DNA from: Bacteroidales bacterium
GTDB lineage: Bacteria; Bacteroidota; Bacteroidia; Bacteroidales; JAFGUD01
Length of the DNA: 46,607 nucleotides
Direction of reading: 5' to 3'
Assembly (NCBI GenBank): GCA_016938685.1
Contig: JAFGUD010000440.1
Coordinates: forward strand, 1-46,607
A program made the position numbers and the translations under genes. Below, piece after piece: positions 8,621 to 16,894 of the stretch. The notes under the pieces were generated by a model, which searched no databases, had not been told where the DNA came from, and saw nothing but the letters and a program-made list of their open reading frames with translations. Position 1 is the first letter of the stretch. Each line of letters begins with the position of its first letter.

Positions 8621-8669
8621 GTAGAGCCACGCCACGTTGTAGAGCCACGCCGCGGCGTGGCTCTACAAC
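8621..8669. repeat. REP-like palindrome plus extra half-site, downstream of the RAYT gene
   Basis: A perfect 34-base palindrome at 8636-8669 (core half-site GTAGAGCCACGCC from 8639) is preceded by an extra direct copy of that 13-base half-site at 8621-8633. It shares the GTAGAG start and the CGCCGCGGCG centre with the upstream palindrome, but differs by compensated changes in the stem (AGCC...GGCT versus AGAC...GTCT). This covariation suggests that the hairpin shape is what is maintained. Confidence 0.9.
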
Positions 8670-8726
8670 ACGGGTAAAAACAAATACTTAAAAAACAATT
8701 TTTCAAACACAAATACCAACATAAAA

Positions 8727-10730
8727 ATGAAAAAAACAATTATCTTTTTAACCCTAATTTTAACAATTACGGTAAGTTTCTCTCAGGTGCTAGATCTTAA
8801 ACGTTATAACTTATATTTAGACGAAGGCAACCAACTTGTAGATTCATTAAACTTTTTTGATGCCTACGAAAAATACCGAAAAGCCGAACACTGGGCAGGA
8901 AATGACCAAATACGAAAGCAAACAGCAAGCGATAAAATGGACTATTGTATTGCTAAAATTAAAAGGCAACAAATTGTCTCTGATAGTTTGTTACTTGTGG
9001 CAAAAGAAATGCAACTAAAAGTTGAAACGGCAATGTTTGATAAAGCAGTAAAAGAACAAAACAAAGAATGGAAAGGATATGCAAATATGTTGGATTCGGA
9101 AAATAAATTAAACGATGAAGGCAAAAAAATACTTGAAAAAATTGACAGCTTAGATTTGAGTAACAATGCACTTTTACGCTTACCCAAAGAAGTTGCCGAA
9201 TGCCCTAACCTAAAGCATATAAACCTACTTGGCAATCCCGATATAGATTGGGCAAGTTCTGAAAATACATTAAGCAAATTAAATAAAAATGTAGGAATTT
9301 ATGTTACTGTAAATGATTTATCTGATATTGACAGTACTTATTGGAAATTAATAACCGGCATTGAAATTTTTAAAAATGAATTACAGGAAATACCCGAAAA
9401 TATTTTACGACAAAAACAACTAACTTATCTTGATTTAAGTGCAGAATTGTATAAAGATAACAATTTTTCAGAATTACCAAAAGAACTTTTTAAACTAACA
9501 AATTTAAAATATCTCAATTTAACATTTTGCCAAATAGACACTCTGCCACTCGAAATCGGAAATTTGAATAATTTGACAAGGCTGTATATAAATAATAATC
9601 AATTAAGCAGTCTACCACCAGAAATCGGGAATTTGATTAATTTAATAGAACTTGTTTTATATAGTAATCAATTAAGCACTCTGCCACTTGAAATCGGGAT
9701 TTTGAATAATTTGTCAGTGCTTAATTTAGGTGGTAACAGATTAAGCAGTCTGCCGCCGGAAATCGGCAATTTGAGTAATCTGACGGAACTTGATTTAAGA
9801 TGGAATGAATTAAGCAGTCTGCCACCTGAAATAGGAGATTTGTATAATTTGACAATGCTTGATTTATGGAATAACGAATTAACAACACTGCCACTTGAAA
9901 TCGGTAATTTGACAAATTTAACAACATTTTCTTTACATAGCAATCAATTAAGTAGTTTGCCCTCTGAAATTGGAAATCTTAAAAATCTAACTATATTAAT
10001 TGTTTACAAAAACCCAATTATTTCACTCCCAAACGAATTAGAAGATTTTTTGCAAAATAATGAGAGTTTTATTGCAGATATGCCTTTAGAAAATTATTTT
10101 AATTCAGATTTAATTACTGCTGGTAATTATTTTGAAATAGGAACACAACTTTTAAATTGTAAAAATTATGAAAACGCATTAATTTTTTTTTTAAGAACAA
10201 TTGAAAAAGATAAAAATTATATAGATGCTTATAGTTATGCAGGGGTTTGTTATCGTTTACTTGGCAACAATGAAAAAGCAATTGAATATTTAGAAAAACG
10301 TCTTGAATTTGACGAAAATGATATTTGGACATTAAGTCAATTATCTGCTACATATTCAGCAATGCAAAATAATCAAAAATCTTATGAAATAACAAAGGAA
10401 CTAATAAATGCAGAACCAGAAAACTATAGTCACTTTTTTAATTTAAGCTGGTACGCTTTGTTTGTAAACAAACCAGAAGAAGCCATAACTTCCGCACAAA
10501 AATCATTAGAACTTGCTCCCGACGAAACAGGTGCTTACACAAATCTGGCACTTGCTTACGTTTTAAATAATCAATACGAAAATGCAGAACCTATTTATTT
10601 GGAGTGGAAAGACAAACAATATGATGATGATAGAATATGGAAAGAAGTATTTTTACAAGATATTGCAGATCTAGAAGCAGTAGGCATAAAACATAAAGAT
10701 TTTGAAAAAGTAAGGAAACTTTTGGAATAA
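8727..10730 (+). CDS. Exported leucine-rich-repeat and TPR protein
   Basis: A 667-residue protein with an N-terminal signal peptide (MKKTIIFLTLILTITVSFSQ), a TPR-like helical stretch (about 25-135), and a first LRR-like unit at about 140-160. About eight or nine regular 23-residue LRRs follow at about 225-440, with the repeat LSSLPPEIGNLxNLTxLDL. TPR units occupy about 450-640, and it ends in ADLEAVGIKHKDFEKVRKLL. LRR and TPR domains bind proteins or peptides, so this is a candidate ligand-binding protein in the periplasm or at the cell surface. It follows the RAYT and the STAND gene on the same strand, whose product also has TPR-like C-terminal repeats. A functional link is possible but unproven. 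Confidence 0.85.
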   Translation: MKKTIIFLTLILTITVSFSQVLDLKRYNLYLDEGNQLVDSLNFFDAYEKYRKAEHWAGNDQIRKQTASDKMDYCIAKIKRQQIVSDSLLLVAKEMQLKVETAMFDKAVKEQNKEWKGYANMLDSENKLNDEGKKILEKIDSLDLSNNALLRLPKEVAECPNLKHINLLGNPDIDWASSENTLSKLNKNVGIYVTVNDLSDIDSTYWKLITGIEIFKNELQEIPENILRQKQLTYLDLSAELYKDNNFSELPKELFKLTNLKYLNLTFCQIDTLPLEIGNLNNLTRLYINNNQLSSLPPEIGNLINLIELVLYSNQLSTLPLEIGILNNLSVLNLGGNRLSSLPPEIGNLSNLTELDLRWNELSSLPPEIGDLYNLTMLDLWNNELTTLPLEIGNLTNLTTFSLHSNQLSSLPSEIGNLKNLTILIVYKNPIISLPNELEDFLQNNESFIADMPLENYFNSDLITAGNYFEIGTQLLNCKNYENALIFFLRTIEKDKNYIDAYSYAGVCYRLLGNNEKAIEYLEKRLEFDENDIWTLSQLSATYSAMQNNQKSYEITKELINAEPENYSHFFNLSWYALFVNKPEEAITSAQKSLELAPDETGAYTNLALAYVLNNQYENAEPIYLEWKDKQYDDDRIWKEVFLQDIADLEAVGIKHKDFEKVRKLLE

Positions 10731-10788
10731 TTAAATAGTTTTTAATTAGTAATTAATAATTAATAATGAAAAAACTTGATAAATCGAT

Positions 10789-10888
10789 AACTGGTTAACT
10801 CGCTAATTGGTCAACTCGACAACTCGATAACTGGTCAACTCGCTAACTGGTAAACTGGTAAACTGGTAAACTGGTTTACTCAACAACG
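10789..10888. repeat. Octamer tandem array (AACTSGNN)n
   Basis: About 12 consecutive 8-base units follow the pattern AACTGGTN or AACTCGNN in nearly perfect register (for example AACTGGTT, AACTCGCT, AACTCGAC, AACTGGTA). The array ends 38 bases before the promoter of the S1-domain gene. The same unit recurs at 13786-13814 and 24058-24135. Confidence 0.88.
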
Positions 10889-10925
10889 GAATAGTATATT
10901 GTTATGAATAATAAGTGTTTTTGCT

Positions 10926-10933
10926 TATCTTTG
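10926..10933 (+). promoter_or_regulatory. -7 promoter element of the S1-domain gene
   Basis: TATCTTTG matches TAnnTTTG and lies 24 bases before the ATG at 10957. The upstream in-frame ATG at 10915 would lie before this element and so outside the transcript, which supports 10957 as the true start. No well-spaced -33 element is clear. Confidence 0.5.
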
Positions 10934-10956
10934 CACAAATTTACAAACTCCAACCA

Positions 10957-11790
10957 ATGGCAGAAATAGGAAAATATAATAACCTGCAAATAGTTAAAAT
11001 ACTTGACTTTGGTGCATATATAGACGGTGGCGACAAAGGCGAAATTCTTCTTCCAATCCGACAAGTTCCACCAAATCTTGACGTAGATGATTTTATTGAA
11101 GTTTTTATTTACAATGACTCCGAAGACAGAATTATTGCTACTTCTCACGAACCTTTTGCAATAGCCGGTGAATTTGCTCTTTTAAAAGCAATTGGAGTAA
11201 ATAAATTTGGTGCTTTTATGGACTGGGGACTTGAAAAAGATTTGCTTGTGCCTTTCAGAGAACAGCGCGAAACGATGCAAGAAGGAAGATGGTATTTGGT
11301 TTATATTTATCTTGATGAACAATCGCAACGACTTGCGGCTTCTGCAAAATTGGACAGATTTTTGAACAAAACCGAGCCTGAATTTGAAGAAAATCAGGAA
11401 GTTGATTTAATTATCAGAAAAAAAACAGATTTAGGTTATACCGCAATAATAAATAATACACATTTAGGTTTACTTTACGATAACGAAATTTTTCAGGAAC
11501 TTAGAATTGGTCAAAAATTAAAAGGTTTTGTCAAACAAATTAGAGAAGATGACAAAATTGATTTGTCGTTGAATAAGATTGGTTATGAGTTTATTGACGA
11601 ATTTTCGGAAACTATTTTGGAAAAATTAAAGCTGCAAAATAATTTTATTTCTATAACCGACAAAAGTAGTCCTGAGGATATTTACAGTTCTTTTTCAATG
11701 AGTAAAAAGAATTTTAAAAAAGCAGTTGGTAGTTTGTACAAAAAAAGACTGATTGCTATTGAAGAAAAAGGAATTAGATTTATTGGTTAA
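10957..11790 (+). CDS. cvfB: S1-like RNA-binding protein, CvfB family
   Basis: A 277-residue cytoplasmic protein with tandem S1-type OB folds (for example LQIVKILDFGAYIDGGDKGEILLP and GVNKFGAFMDWGLEKDLLVP) and a C-terminal winged-helix segment (SSPEDIYSSFSMSKKNFKKA). This architecture and length fit CvfB/YitL, an RNA-binding regulator known from Firmicutes and common in Bacteroidota. The start at ATG 10957 (MAEIGKYNN) is chosen over 10915 because of the promoter position and the family length. The next gene, yciH, begins 12 bases later, so the two probably form an operon related to translation. Confidence 0.88.
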   Translation: MAEIGKYNNLQIVKILDFGAYIDGGDKGEILLPIRQVPPNLDVDDFIEVFIYNDSEDRIIATSHEPFAIAGEFALLKAIGVNKFGAFMDWGLEKDLLVPFREQRETMQEGRWYLVYIYLDEQSQRLAASAKLDRFLNKTEPEFEENQEVDLIIRKKTDLGYTAIINNTHLGLLYDNEIFQELRIGQKLKGFVKQIREDDKIDLSLNKIGYEFIDEFSETILEKLKLQNNFISITDKSSPEDIYSSFSMSKKNFKKAVGSLYKKRLIAIEEKGIRFIG

Positions 11791-11802
11791 AAATTCACAA
11801 AA

Positions 11803-12147
11803 ATGGCACAAGATTGGAAAGAAAGGTTAGGTGTAGTATATTCTACAAACCCTGATTTTAATTACGATACAAATAAAGAGCAAGAAGAAGAAACCCTTCC
11901 GCCTCAGCAACAAAATTTGCGTGTTTGTTTGGACAAAAAAGCTAGAAAAGGAAAATCCGTTACGTTAATTACCGGTTTTGTCGGAACCGAGGAAGATTTG
12001 AAAGAATTAGGCAAATTTTTGAAATTAAAATGTGGTGCAGGTGGTTCTGTAAAAGATTCTGAAATCATTGTTCAGGGCGATTTTAGAGAGCGAATTAACC
12101 AAATGCTTATCGAAAAAGGATATAAATCTAAAATTTCGGGTAAATAA
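11803..12147 (+). CDS. yciH: Translation initiation factor SUI1/eIF1-like protein
   Basis: A 114-residue protein. A variable N-terminal tail (about 1-40) is followed by the SUI1 domain: VCLDKKARKGKSVTLITGF, then the GSVKDSEIIVQGDF turn. Homologues such as E. coli YciH bind the small ribosomal subunit and monitor start-codon selection. It follows the cvfB-like gene after 12 bases and ends 2 bases from the convergent gene on the minus strand. Confidence 0.92.
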   Translation: MAQDWKERLGVVYSTNPDFNYDTNKEQEEETLPPQQQNLRVCLDKKARKGKSVTLITGFVGTEEDLKELGKFLKLKCGAGGSVKDSEIIVQGDFRERINQMLIEKGYKSKISGK

Positions 12148-12149
12148 CC

Positions 12150-12338
12150 TTAATCAGTATCTTTTTTTCTTAAATTCTTTCGCCATAGATACATCAAAAA
12201 CGAAATTCCGGCAAAAATTAACAAAATATAACTTTCGGAAAAACCCTTTGATATAGTATTTATTACAAACAAAGTTAACGCAGCTAAACCTACTCCGAAC
12301 CAAACATGCTCCATGAGCATAACTTTCTTTTTTGCCAT
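12150..12338 (-). CDS. Small two-helix membrane protein
   Basis: A 62-residue protein starting MAKKKVMLMEHVWFGVG, with two membrane helices (about 11-27 and 36-53) and a basic tail (WRKNLRKKDTD). The ATG at 12338 is preferred over a TTG two codons upstream. The basic N-terminus, paired helices and positive-inside tail form a coherent small membrane protein. No family is recognised and no promoter is evident. It converges on yciH with only 2 bases between the stops. Confidence 0.6.
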   Translation of the reverse strand: MAKKKVMLMEHVWFGVGLAALTLFVINTISKGFSESYILLIFAGISFLMYLWRKNLRKKDTD

Positions 12339-12436
12339 AACCAAAATCTTTTAAATTTGCACACCGTTTGTTATTCCCTACTTTTTTAGAAGAATACAAA
12401 AATGGGATATTTGCTCTAATAAAACAAAAAAATAAG

Positions 12437-12716
12437 AAATGATTGAATGATTGAATGATTGAATGATTGAATGATAGAATAATAGAATGATAGAATAATA
12501 GAATAATAGAATGATTGAATAATAGAATGATTGAATAATAGAATGAAAGAATTATGAAATTAGAGAATGATAGAATAATAGAATGATTGAATGATTGAAT
12601 AATAGAATGAAAGAATTATGAAATTAGAGAATGATAGAATAATAGAATAATAGAATGATTGAATGATTGAATAATAGAATGAAAGAATTATGAAATTAGA
12701 GAATGATAGAATAAAG
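12437..12716. repeat. Octamer tandem array (GAATRATW)n with higher-order repeat
   Basis: About 35 consecutive 8-base units, mostly GAATGATT, GAATGATA and GAATAATA, run in unbroken register for 280 bases. A five-unit block (GAATGAAA, GAATTATG, AAATTAGA, GAATGATA, GAATAATA) recurs at 12541, 12605 and 12677, giving higher-order periods of 64 and 72 bases. The period is 8, not a multiple of 3, so the ORF that crosses it on the minus strand is not a gene. Related arrays are at 25714 and, inverted, at 39981. Confidence 0.95.
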
Positions 12717-12783
12717 AAACCGATTAAACAATAAACTATCAACTATTTGTTATTGGTTATCAATCATTAAACATTAACTTTTG

Positions 12784-12853
12784 ACTTTACAAACTTTACA
12801 AACTTTACAAACTTTACAAACTTTACGAACTTTACAAACTTTACAAACTTTCA
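12784..12853. repeat. 9-base tandem repeat (ACTTTACAA)n
   Basis: About eight copies of ACTTTACAA, one with a G substitution (ACTTTACGA), end 14 bases before the EamA gene start at 12867. The array therefore lies in or next to its promoter and leader region. Copy-number change there could alter expression. Confidence 0.9.
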
Positions 12854-12866
12854 ACTAATTTTAAAA

Positions 12867-13778
12867 TTGGACTTAAATAAAAAAACAAATCAATGGCTTC
12901 TCCTTATCATTATGTCGTTTATATGGGGAACGTCTTTTATTCTGATAAAAAAGAGCTTATTAGCATATACGCCTTTACAATCGGGCGCATTAAGAATTAG
13001 CTTTGCTTTTTTTTACTTTTTGCCTATTGCAATTAGAAAAATTAAAAAACTTAACAACAAAAATATTAAATGGTTGATTTTAGCAGGATTTATAGGTAAT
13101 TTTTTCCCGGCTTTTATGTTTGCTTATGGCGAAACCGAAGTTTCAAGTAGTATTGCGTCTATGATAAACAGTACAACTCCAATTTTTGTGCTAATTACAG
13201 GATTGATAATGTTCAAATCGAAACCAAGTTGGCTGAATGTATTAGGCTTAATTATTGGTTTTATAGGAACTTTGGGATTGGTTGCAGACAGTTCAGAAAC
13301 TCTTTTTTCGGGTTGGAAAATAGGAGCTTTAGTTATAGTTGGTGCAACATTTTTTTATGGAATTAACACAAATATTTTGAAATACAAATTAGAAGGATTA
13401 GATGGACTTGCAATTTCGGCTTTGTCTTTTCTGTTTATTGGTCCATGGGCAATAGCTTATTTTGTCATGTCCGATTTAAAAACGGCATATCTCAGCGAAT
13501 TCTTTTGGACAAGCACAGGAGCTTTGGCTACTTTAGCTTTTTTTAGTTCTTTTGTAGCGATTATTTTATTTGTAAATCTTATTAAATATTCGACTGCAAT
13601 TTTTGCAGCTTCTTCGACTTACATAATTCCGATTTTTGCAATTTTTTGGGGGCTGCTTGATGGCGAAAGTTTATCGGAACTCCAAATAGTTTCAATTTTT
13701 GTAGTTTTTGCCGGAATTTCATTAATTAATAGAAAGAATAAAAATAATCAACCATCAACGGTAAAATTAAAAACATAA
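12867..13778 (+). CDS. EamA-family (DMT superfamily) transporter
   Basis: A 303-residue inner-membrane protein with ten predicted helices in two EamA repeats. The first begins QWLLLIIMSFIWGTSFILIKK and the second near SGWKIGALVIVGATFFYGIN. Members export metabolites or amino acids; the substrate cannot be told. No ATG precedes the first helix. TTG at 12867 gives MDLNKKTNQW and keeps helix 1 complete, while the first in-frame ATG (residue 16) would cut it in half, so a TTG start is likely. The 9-base tandem array lies immediately upstream. Confidence 0.9.
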   Translation: MDLNKKTNQWLLLIIMSFIWGTSFILIKKSLLAYTPLQSGALRISFAFFYFLPIAIRKIKKLNNKNIKWLILAGFIGNFFPAFMFAYGETEVSSSIASMINSTTPIFVLITGLIMFKSKPSWLNVLGLIIGFIGTLGLVADSSETLFSGWKIGALVIVGATFFYGINTNILKYKLEGLDGLAISALSFLFIGPWAIAYFVMSDLKTAYLSEFFWTSTGALATLAFFSSFVAIILFVNLIKYSTAIFAASSTYIIPIFAIFWGLLDGESLSELQIVSIFVVFAGISLINRKNKNNQPSTVKLKT

Positions 13779-13785
13779 CTATAAT

Positions 13786-13814
13786 CTCGACAACTCGATA
13801 ACTCGACAACTTGT
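13786..13814. repeat. Short octamer array of the AACTSGNN family
   Basis: About three and a half units (CTCGACAA, CTCGATAA, CTCGACAA, CTTG) in the same family as the arrays at 10789 and 24058. It is placed 19 bases before the helicase start. Confidence 0.75.
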
Positions 13815-13832
13815 TTAACTTTATTACTTCAA

Positions 13833-16127
13833 ATGCAGAATTATTTACAAGAATTAAACGAAGCTCAACAGGAAGCTGTGAAATTTATAGACGGACCTTC
13901 TTTGATTATTGCAGGCGCAGGTTCCGGCAAAACTCGTGTATTAACATACAAGATTGTACATCTTATTCAAACAGGATTTAATCCCAACAGCATTTTGGCT
14001 CTTACTTTTACTAATAAAGCAGCTCGAGAAATGCAGGAAAGAATGAAAACTTTGGTTGATGTTGATTCAGTAAGAAAACTTTGGATGGGAACATTTCACT
14101 CTATTTTTGCTAAAATTTTAAGAAAAGAAAGTAGTGTTCTTGGTTTTCCTTCAACCTTTTCTATTTACGATGCCGATGATTCTAAAAAAGAAATAAACGA
14201 GATTGTCAAAGAATTAAAACTTGATCCTGCTCAATATCCTGCAAATCAGGTTTTTGGAAGGATTTCAATGGCAAAAAATAATCTTATTCTACCTCCTTCT
14301 TACGAAACAAATATTGATATCCAGAAACAGGATATGGTTGCAAAACAGCCCGAAAACGCCAAGATTTACAAAATGTATTATCAACGGTGCAGAAGGGCAG
14401 GGGCAATGGATTTTGACGATTTATTACTAAATACAAACATTCTTTTTAGAGATTTTCCGGAAATTGCAGAAAAATATCAGAAATTATTCAAATTTATTTT
14501 GGTTGATGAGTATCAGGATACAAATTATTCGCAATATCTAATTATTAAAAAACTTTCTGCTTTTCACAGAAAAATATGTGTAGTTGGTGATGATTCTCAA
14601 AGTATTTATTCTTTTAGAGGTGCTAAAATTGAAAATATTTTAAATTTCAAAAACGATTTTAGTGAATACGAATTGTTTAAACTTGAACAAAATTATCGCT
14701 CTACTCAGCATATTGTAAACGCTGCAAATAGTCTGATTGAGAAGAATAAGAATCGTATTCCGAAAATTGTTTTTACCGATAACGAAGCAGGTTCAAAAAT
14801 TCAAATTAAAGAATTGCCTAGTGATAGAAAAGAATCATATTTTGTTGCAAAAAACATAGTAAAAACTAAAAGGGAAAATGAATATTCTTTCTTTGATTTT
14901 GCAATATTATACAGAACAAATGCACAATCCAGGGTTTTTGAAGATGCTTTGCGCAAAAGTTCAATTCCGTACAAAATTTTTGGTTCTATTTCTTTCTATC
15001 AGCGTTCTGAAATTAAAGATATTGTAGCTTATTTAAGACTTTTGATAAATAAACGAGACGATCAGGCAGTTAAAAGAATAATAAATTATCCGCGAAGAGG
15101 AATTGGTAACACTACAATTCAAAAGATTGTTGATGTTGCAAATTCAAATAACCTTAATGTTTGGGACGTTTTGATTCAGATTGAAAAACTCAATAAGTTG
15201 CTGAATAACAGAGCAATAACTACTGTTAGAAGTTTTGTGAGTTTGATTGAATTGTTAACAAAAGAAGCACAAGAATTAGATGCAATTGGTCTGGTAAATT
15301 CTGTAATTGAAAAAACAGGAATTAAAAAATTGATGTCAGAAGATCGTTCGCCGGAAGGAGTAGGAAAATTTGATAACGTTCAGGAATTTATCAATGCTGT
15401 TCAGGAGTTTTCCGAAAAAGATGATGAAAATGTTACAATAGAGAATTTTTTGGAAGAAATTGCACTCGCAACCGACCAGGACAGCGACAAAGAAAATACA
15501 GACAGAGTTAGTTTGATGACTATTCACGCATCAAAAGGTCTGGAATATAAAAATGTATACATTGTTGGAGTTGAAGAAGGATTATTCCCAAGTTTTAGGT
15601 CTATTACAAGCCCAAAAGATATTGAAGAAGAGCGCAGACTGTTTTATGTAGCTATTACCAGAAGCGAAAAAGAGTTGTATATTTGTCATGCAAAACAACG
15701 AATGAAATGGGGACAATATAATACCTCGAGTCCAAGTAGATTTATTAGTGAAATTGATCCAAAATTTGTGGAATTTGAAATAGATGAAGATTATTCGGAG
15801 CAAATGTTTGATATTAACCAAGATTATAATAAATTTGCACTCAAAAATAATAGTTCATCTCAGCTCACTCCTAAAATTTTTGTTGATAAACCGAAAAATC
15901 TAAAATCGGTTGACAAACACCTGAAAAACGGTAAGAAAAATCTGAAAGATAAGGATGATAATTCAGGACTTGCAGTTGGTATGAAAGTTAATCATGCTAA
16001 ATTTGGCGACGGAGAGATAATTCAAATCGAAGGAGATGATCCAAATACAAAAGCTTTAGTTGATTTTGCCGGCGTAGGACAAAAGAATTTACTGTTGAAA
16101 TTTGCCAAATTGACTATAATAGAATAA
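13833..16127 (+). CDS. pcrA: ATP-dependent 3'-5' DNA helicase, UvrD/PcrA type
   Basis: A 764-residue SF1A helicase for DNA repair and replication-fork maintenance. All core motifs are present: Walker A GAGSGKTR at 28-35, TFTNKAAREM, GTFHSIFAKIL, motif II LVDEYQDTN, motif III VGDDSQSIYSFRGA, motif IV QNYRST, motif V TIHASKGLEYKNVYI, and motif VI VAITRSEKEL. The C-terminus (from about 710, VGMKVNHAKFGDGEIIQIEG) is the Tudor-like domain that binds RNA polymerase in PcrA/UvrD. The length is normal and the frame intact. uvrD would be an equally good name. Confidence 0.96.
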   Translation: MQNYLQELNEAQQEAVKFIDGPSLIIAGAGSGKTRVLTYKIVHLIQTGFNPNSILALTFTNKAAREMQERMKTLVDVDSVRKLWMGTFHSIFAKILRKESSVLGFPSTFSIYDADDSKKEINEIVKELKLDPAQYPANQVFGRISMAKNNLILPPSYETNIDIQKQDMVAKQPENAKIYKMYYQRCRRAGAMDFDDLLLNTNILFRDFPEIAEKYQKLFKFILVDEYQDTNYSQYLIIKKLSAFHRKICVVGDDSQSIYSFRGAKIENILNFKNDFSEYELFKLEQNYRSTQHIVNAANSLIEKNKNRIPKIVFTDNEAGSKIQIKELPSDRKESYFVAKNIVKTKRENEYSFFDFAILYRTNAQSRVFEDALRKSSIPYKIFGSISFYQRSEIKDIVAYLRLLINKRDDQAVKRIINYPRRGIGNTTIQKIVDVANSNNLNVWDVLIQIEKLNKLLNNRAITTVRSFVSLIELLTKEAQELDAIGLVNSVIEKTGIKKLMSEDRSPEGVGKFDNVQEFINAVQEFSEKDDENVTIENFLEEIALATDQDSDKENTDRVSLMTIHASKGLEYKNVYIVGVEEGLFPSFRSITSPKDIEEERRLFYVAITRSEKELYICHAKQRMKWGQYNTSSPSRFISEIDPKFVEFEIDEDYSEQMFDINQDYNKFALKNNSSSQLTPKIFVDKPKNLKSVDKHLKNGKKNLKDKDDNSGLAVGMKVNHAKFGDGEIIQIEGDDPNTKALVDFAGVGQKNLLLKFAKLTIIE

Positions 16128-16209
16128 TCTTTTTAAGCATATTAACAAAAAAAGCTGAAAATACTAATAAATTAATTGTTGCGTTAGTGACTTATACTTA
16201 TATAAAATA

Positions 16210-16878
16210 ATGGAAGAAAATAAAAAACACAAGCCTTTTATCGAAGATGGTATGGAGTACAATACCGATCGAAGAGATATTAAAATGACACAATACGGTA
16301 GAAATATCCAAAAACTTGTAGATTTTGCGCTTACTATTGAGGATAAAGAAAAAAGAAACAGAGCTGCTATTCAAGTAGTTCAGGCTATGGAAATTCTTAA
16401 TCCCAGAATTAGGTATATTGATGAATATAAAAAAGTTTTGTGGAACCATTTAGCTATGATGTCAGGGCATAAATTAGATATTGATTATCCTTATGAAATA
16501 ATAGCCGAAGAAGATATTTATTCTAAACCTGAACAAATTCCTTTGGAAAAAGTAAGAATGAAAAAACGTCAGTACGGAAGAATTATTCAAGGCTTGGTTA
16601 ACAAGGCATTGGAGGTTGAAGATCCCGAATTGCAAAAAGAATTTATCCTTATTATTCTTGTCCAAATGAAAAGAATATACATCAACTGGAACAAAGACGT
16701 TGTTAGTGACGAAGTTATTTTTGAAGATTTTAAAAAATTAGCTGACTATAAACTTGAAATTCCTGCAAATTTCCGATTACCACAAAGTTACGAAATTAAA
16801 AACAAGTTGAGCAAATCAAGTACTACAAATCCGCCAAGTAATAATAACACAAATTATAGAAAGTACCGAAAAAGATAA
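16210..16878 (+). CDS. DUF4290 family protein
   Basis: A 222-residue soluble protein matching the Bacteroidota-specific DUF4290 family. The conserved N-terminal part has MEYNTDRRDIKMTQYGRNIQ and LVDFALTIEDKEKRNRAA, and a second similar half begins QYGRIIQGLVNKALEVED. The two halves look like an internal duplication. The C-terminal tail is Ser/Asn-rich and basic (NNNTNYRKYRKR). The function is unknown. It lies between the helicase and the LptF/G gene, 16 bases upstream of the latter, so it is probably co-transcribed with the envelope genes. Confidence 0.85.
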   Translation: MEENKKHKPFIEDGMEYNTDRRDIKMTQYGRNIQKLVDFALTIEDKEKRNRAAIQVVQAMEILNPRIRYIDEYKKVLWNHLAMMSGHKLDIDYPYEIIAEEDIYSKPEQIPLEKVRMKKRQYGRIIQGLVNKALEVEDPELQKEFILIILVQMKRIYINWNKDVVSDEVIFEDFKKLADYKLEIPANFRLPQSYEIKNKLSKSSTTNPPSNNNTNYRKYRKR

Positions 16879-16894
16879 CATTTAAGAAATTAGG

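Noticed and set aside
9668-9943. Antisense ORF with repeats opposite the LRR gene
   Set aside because: It mirrors the repetitive LRR coding sequence; the sense strand has clear domains and a signal peptide.
10915-10956. Upstream ATG start of the S1-domain protein
   Set aside because: It lies before the TAnnTTTG element, and the extra residues are hydrophobic and unlike the family N-terminus.
12560-12742. Minus-strand ORF with repeated ILSFYYSIIQSF
   Set aside because: It is the translation of the 8-base tandem array; the apparent protein repeat follows from the DNA repeat.
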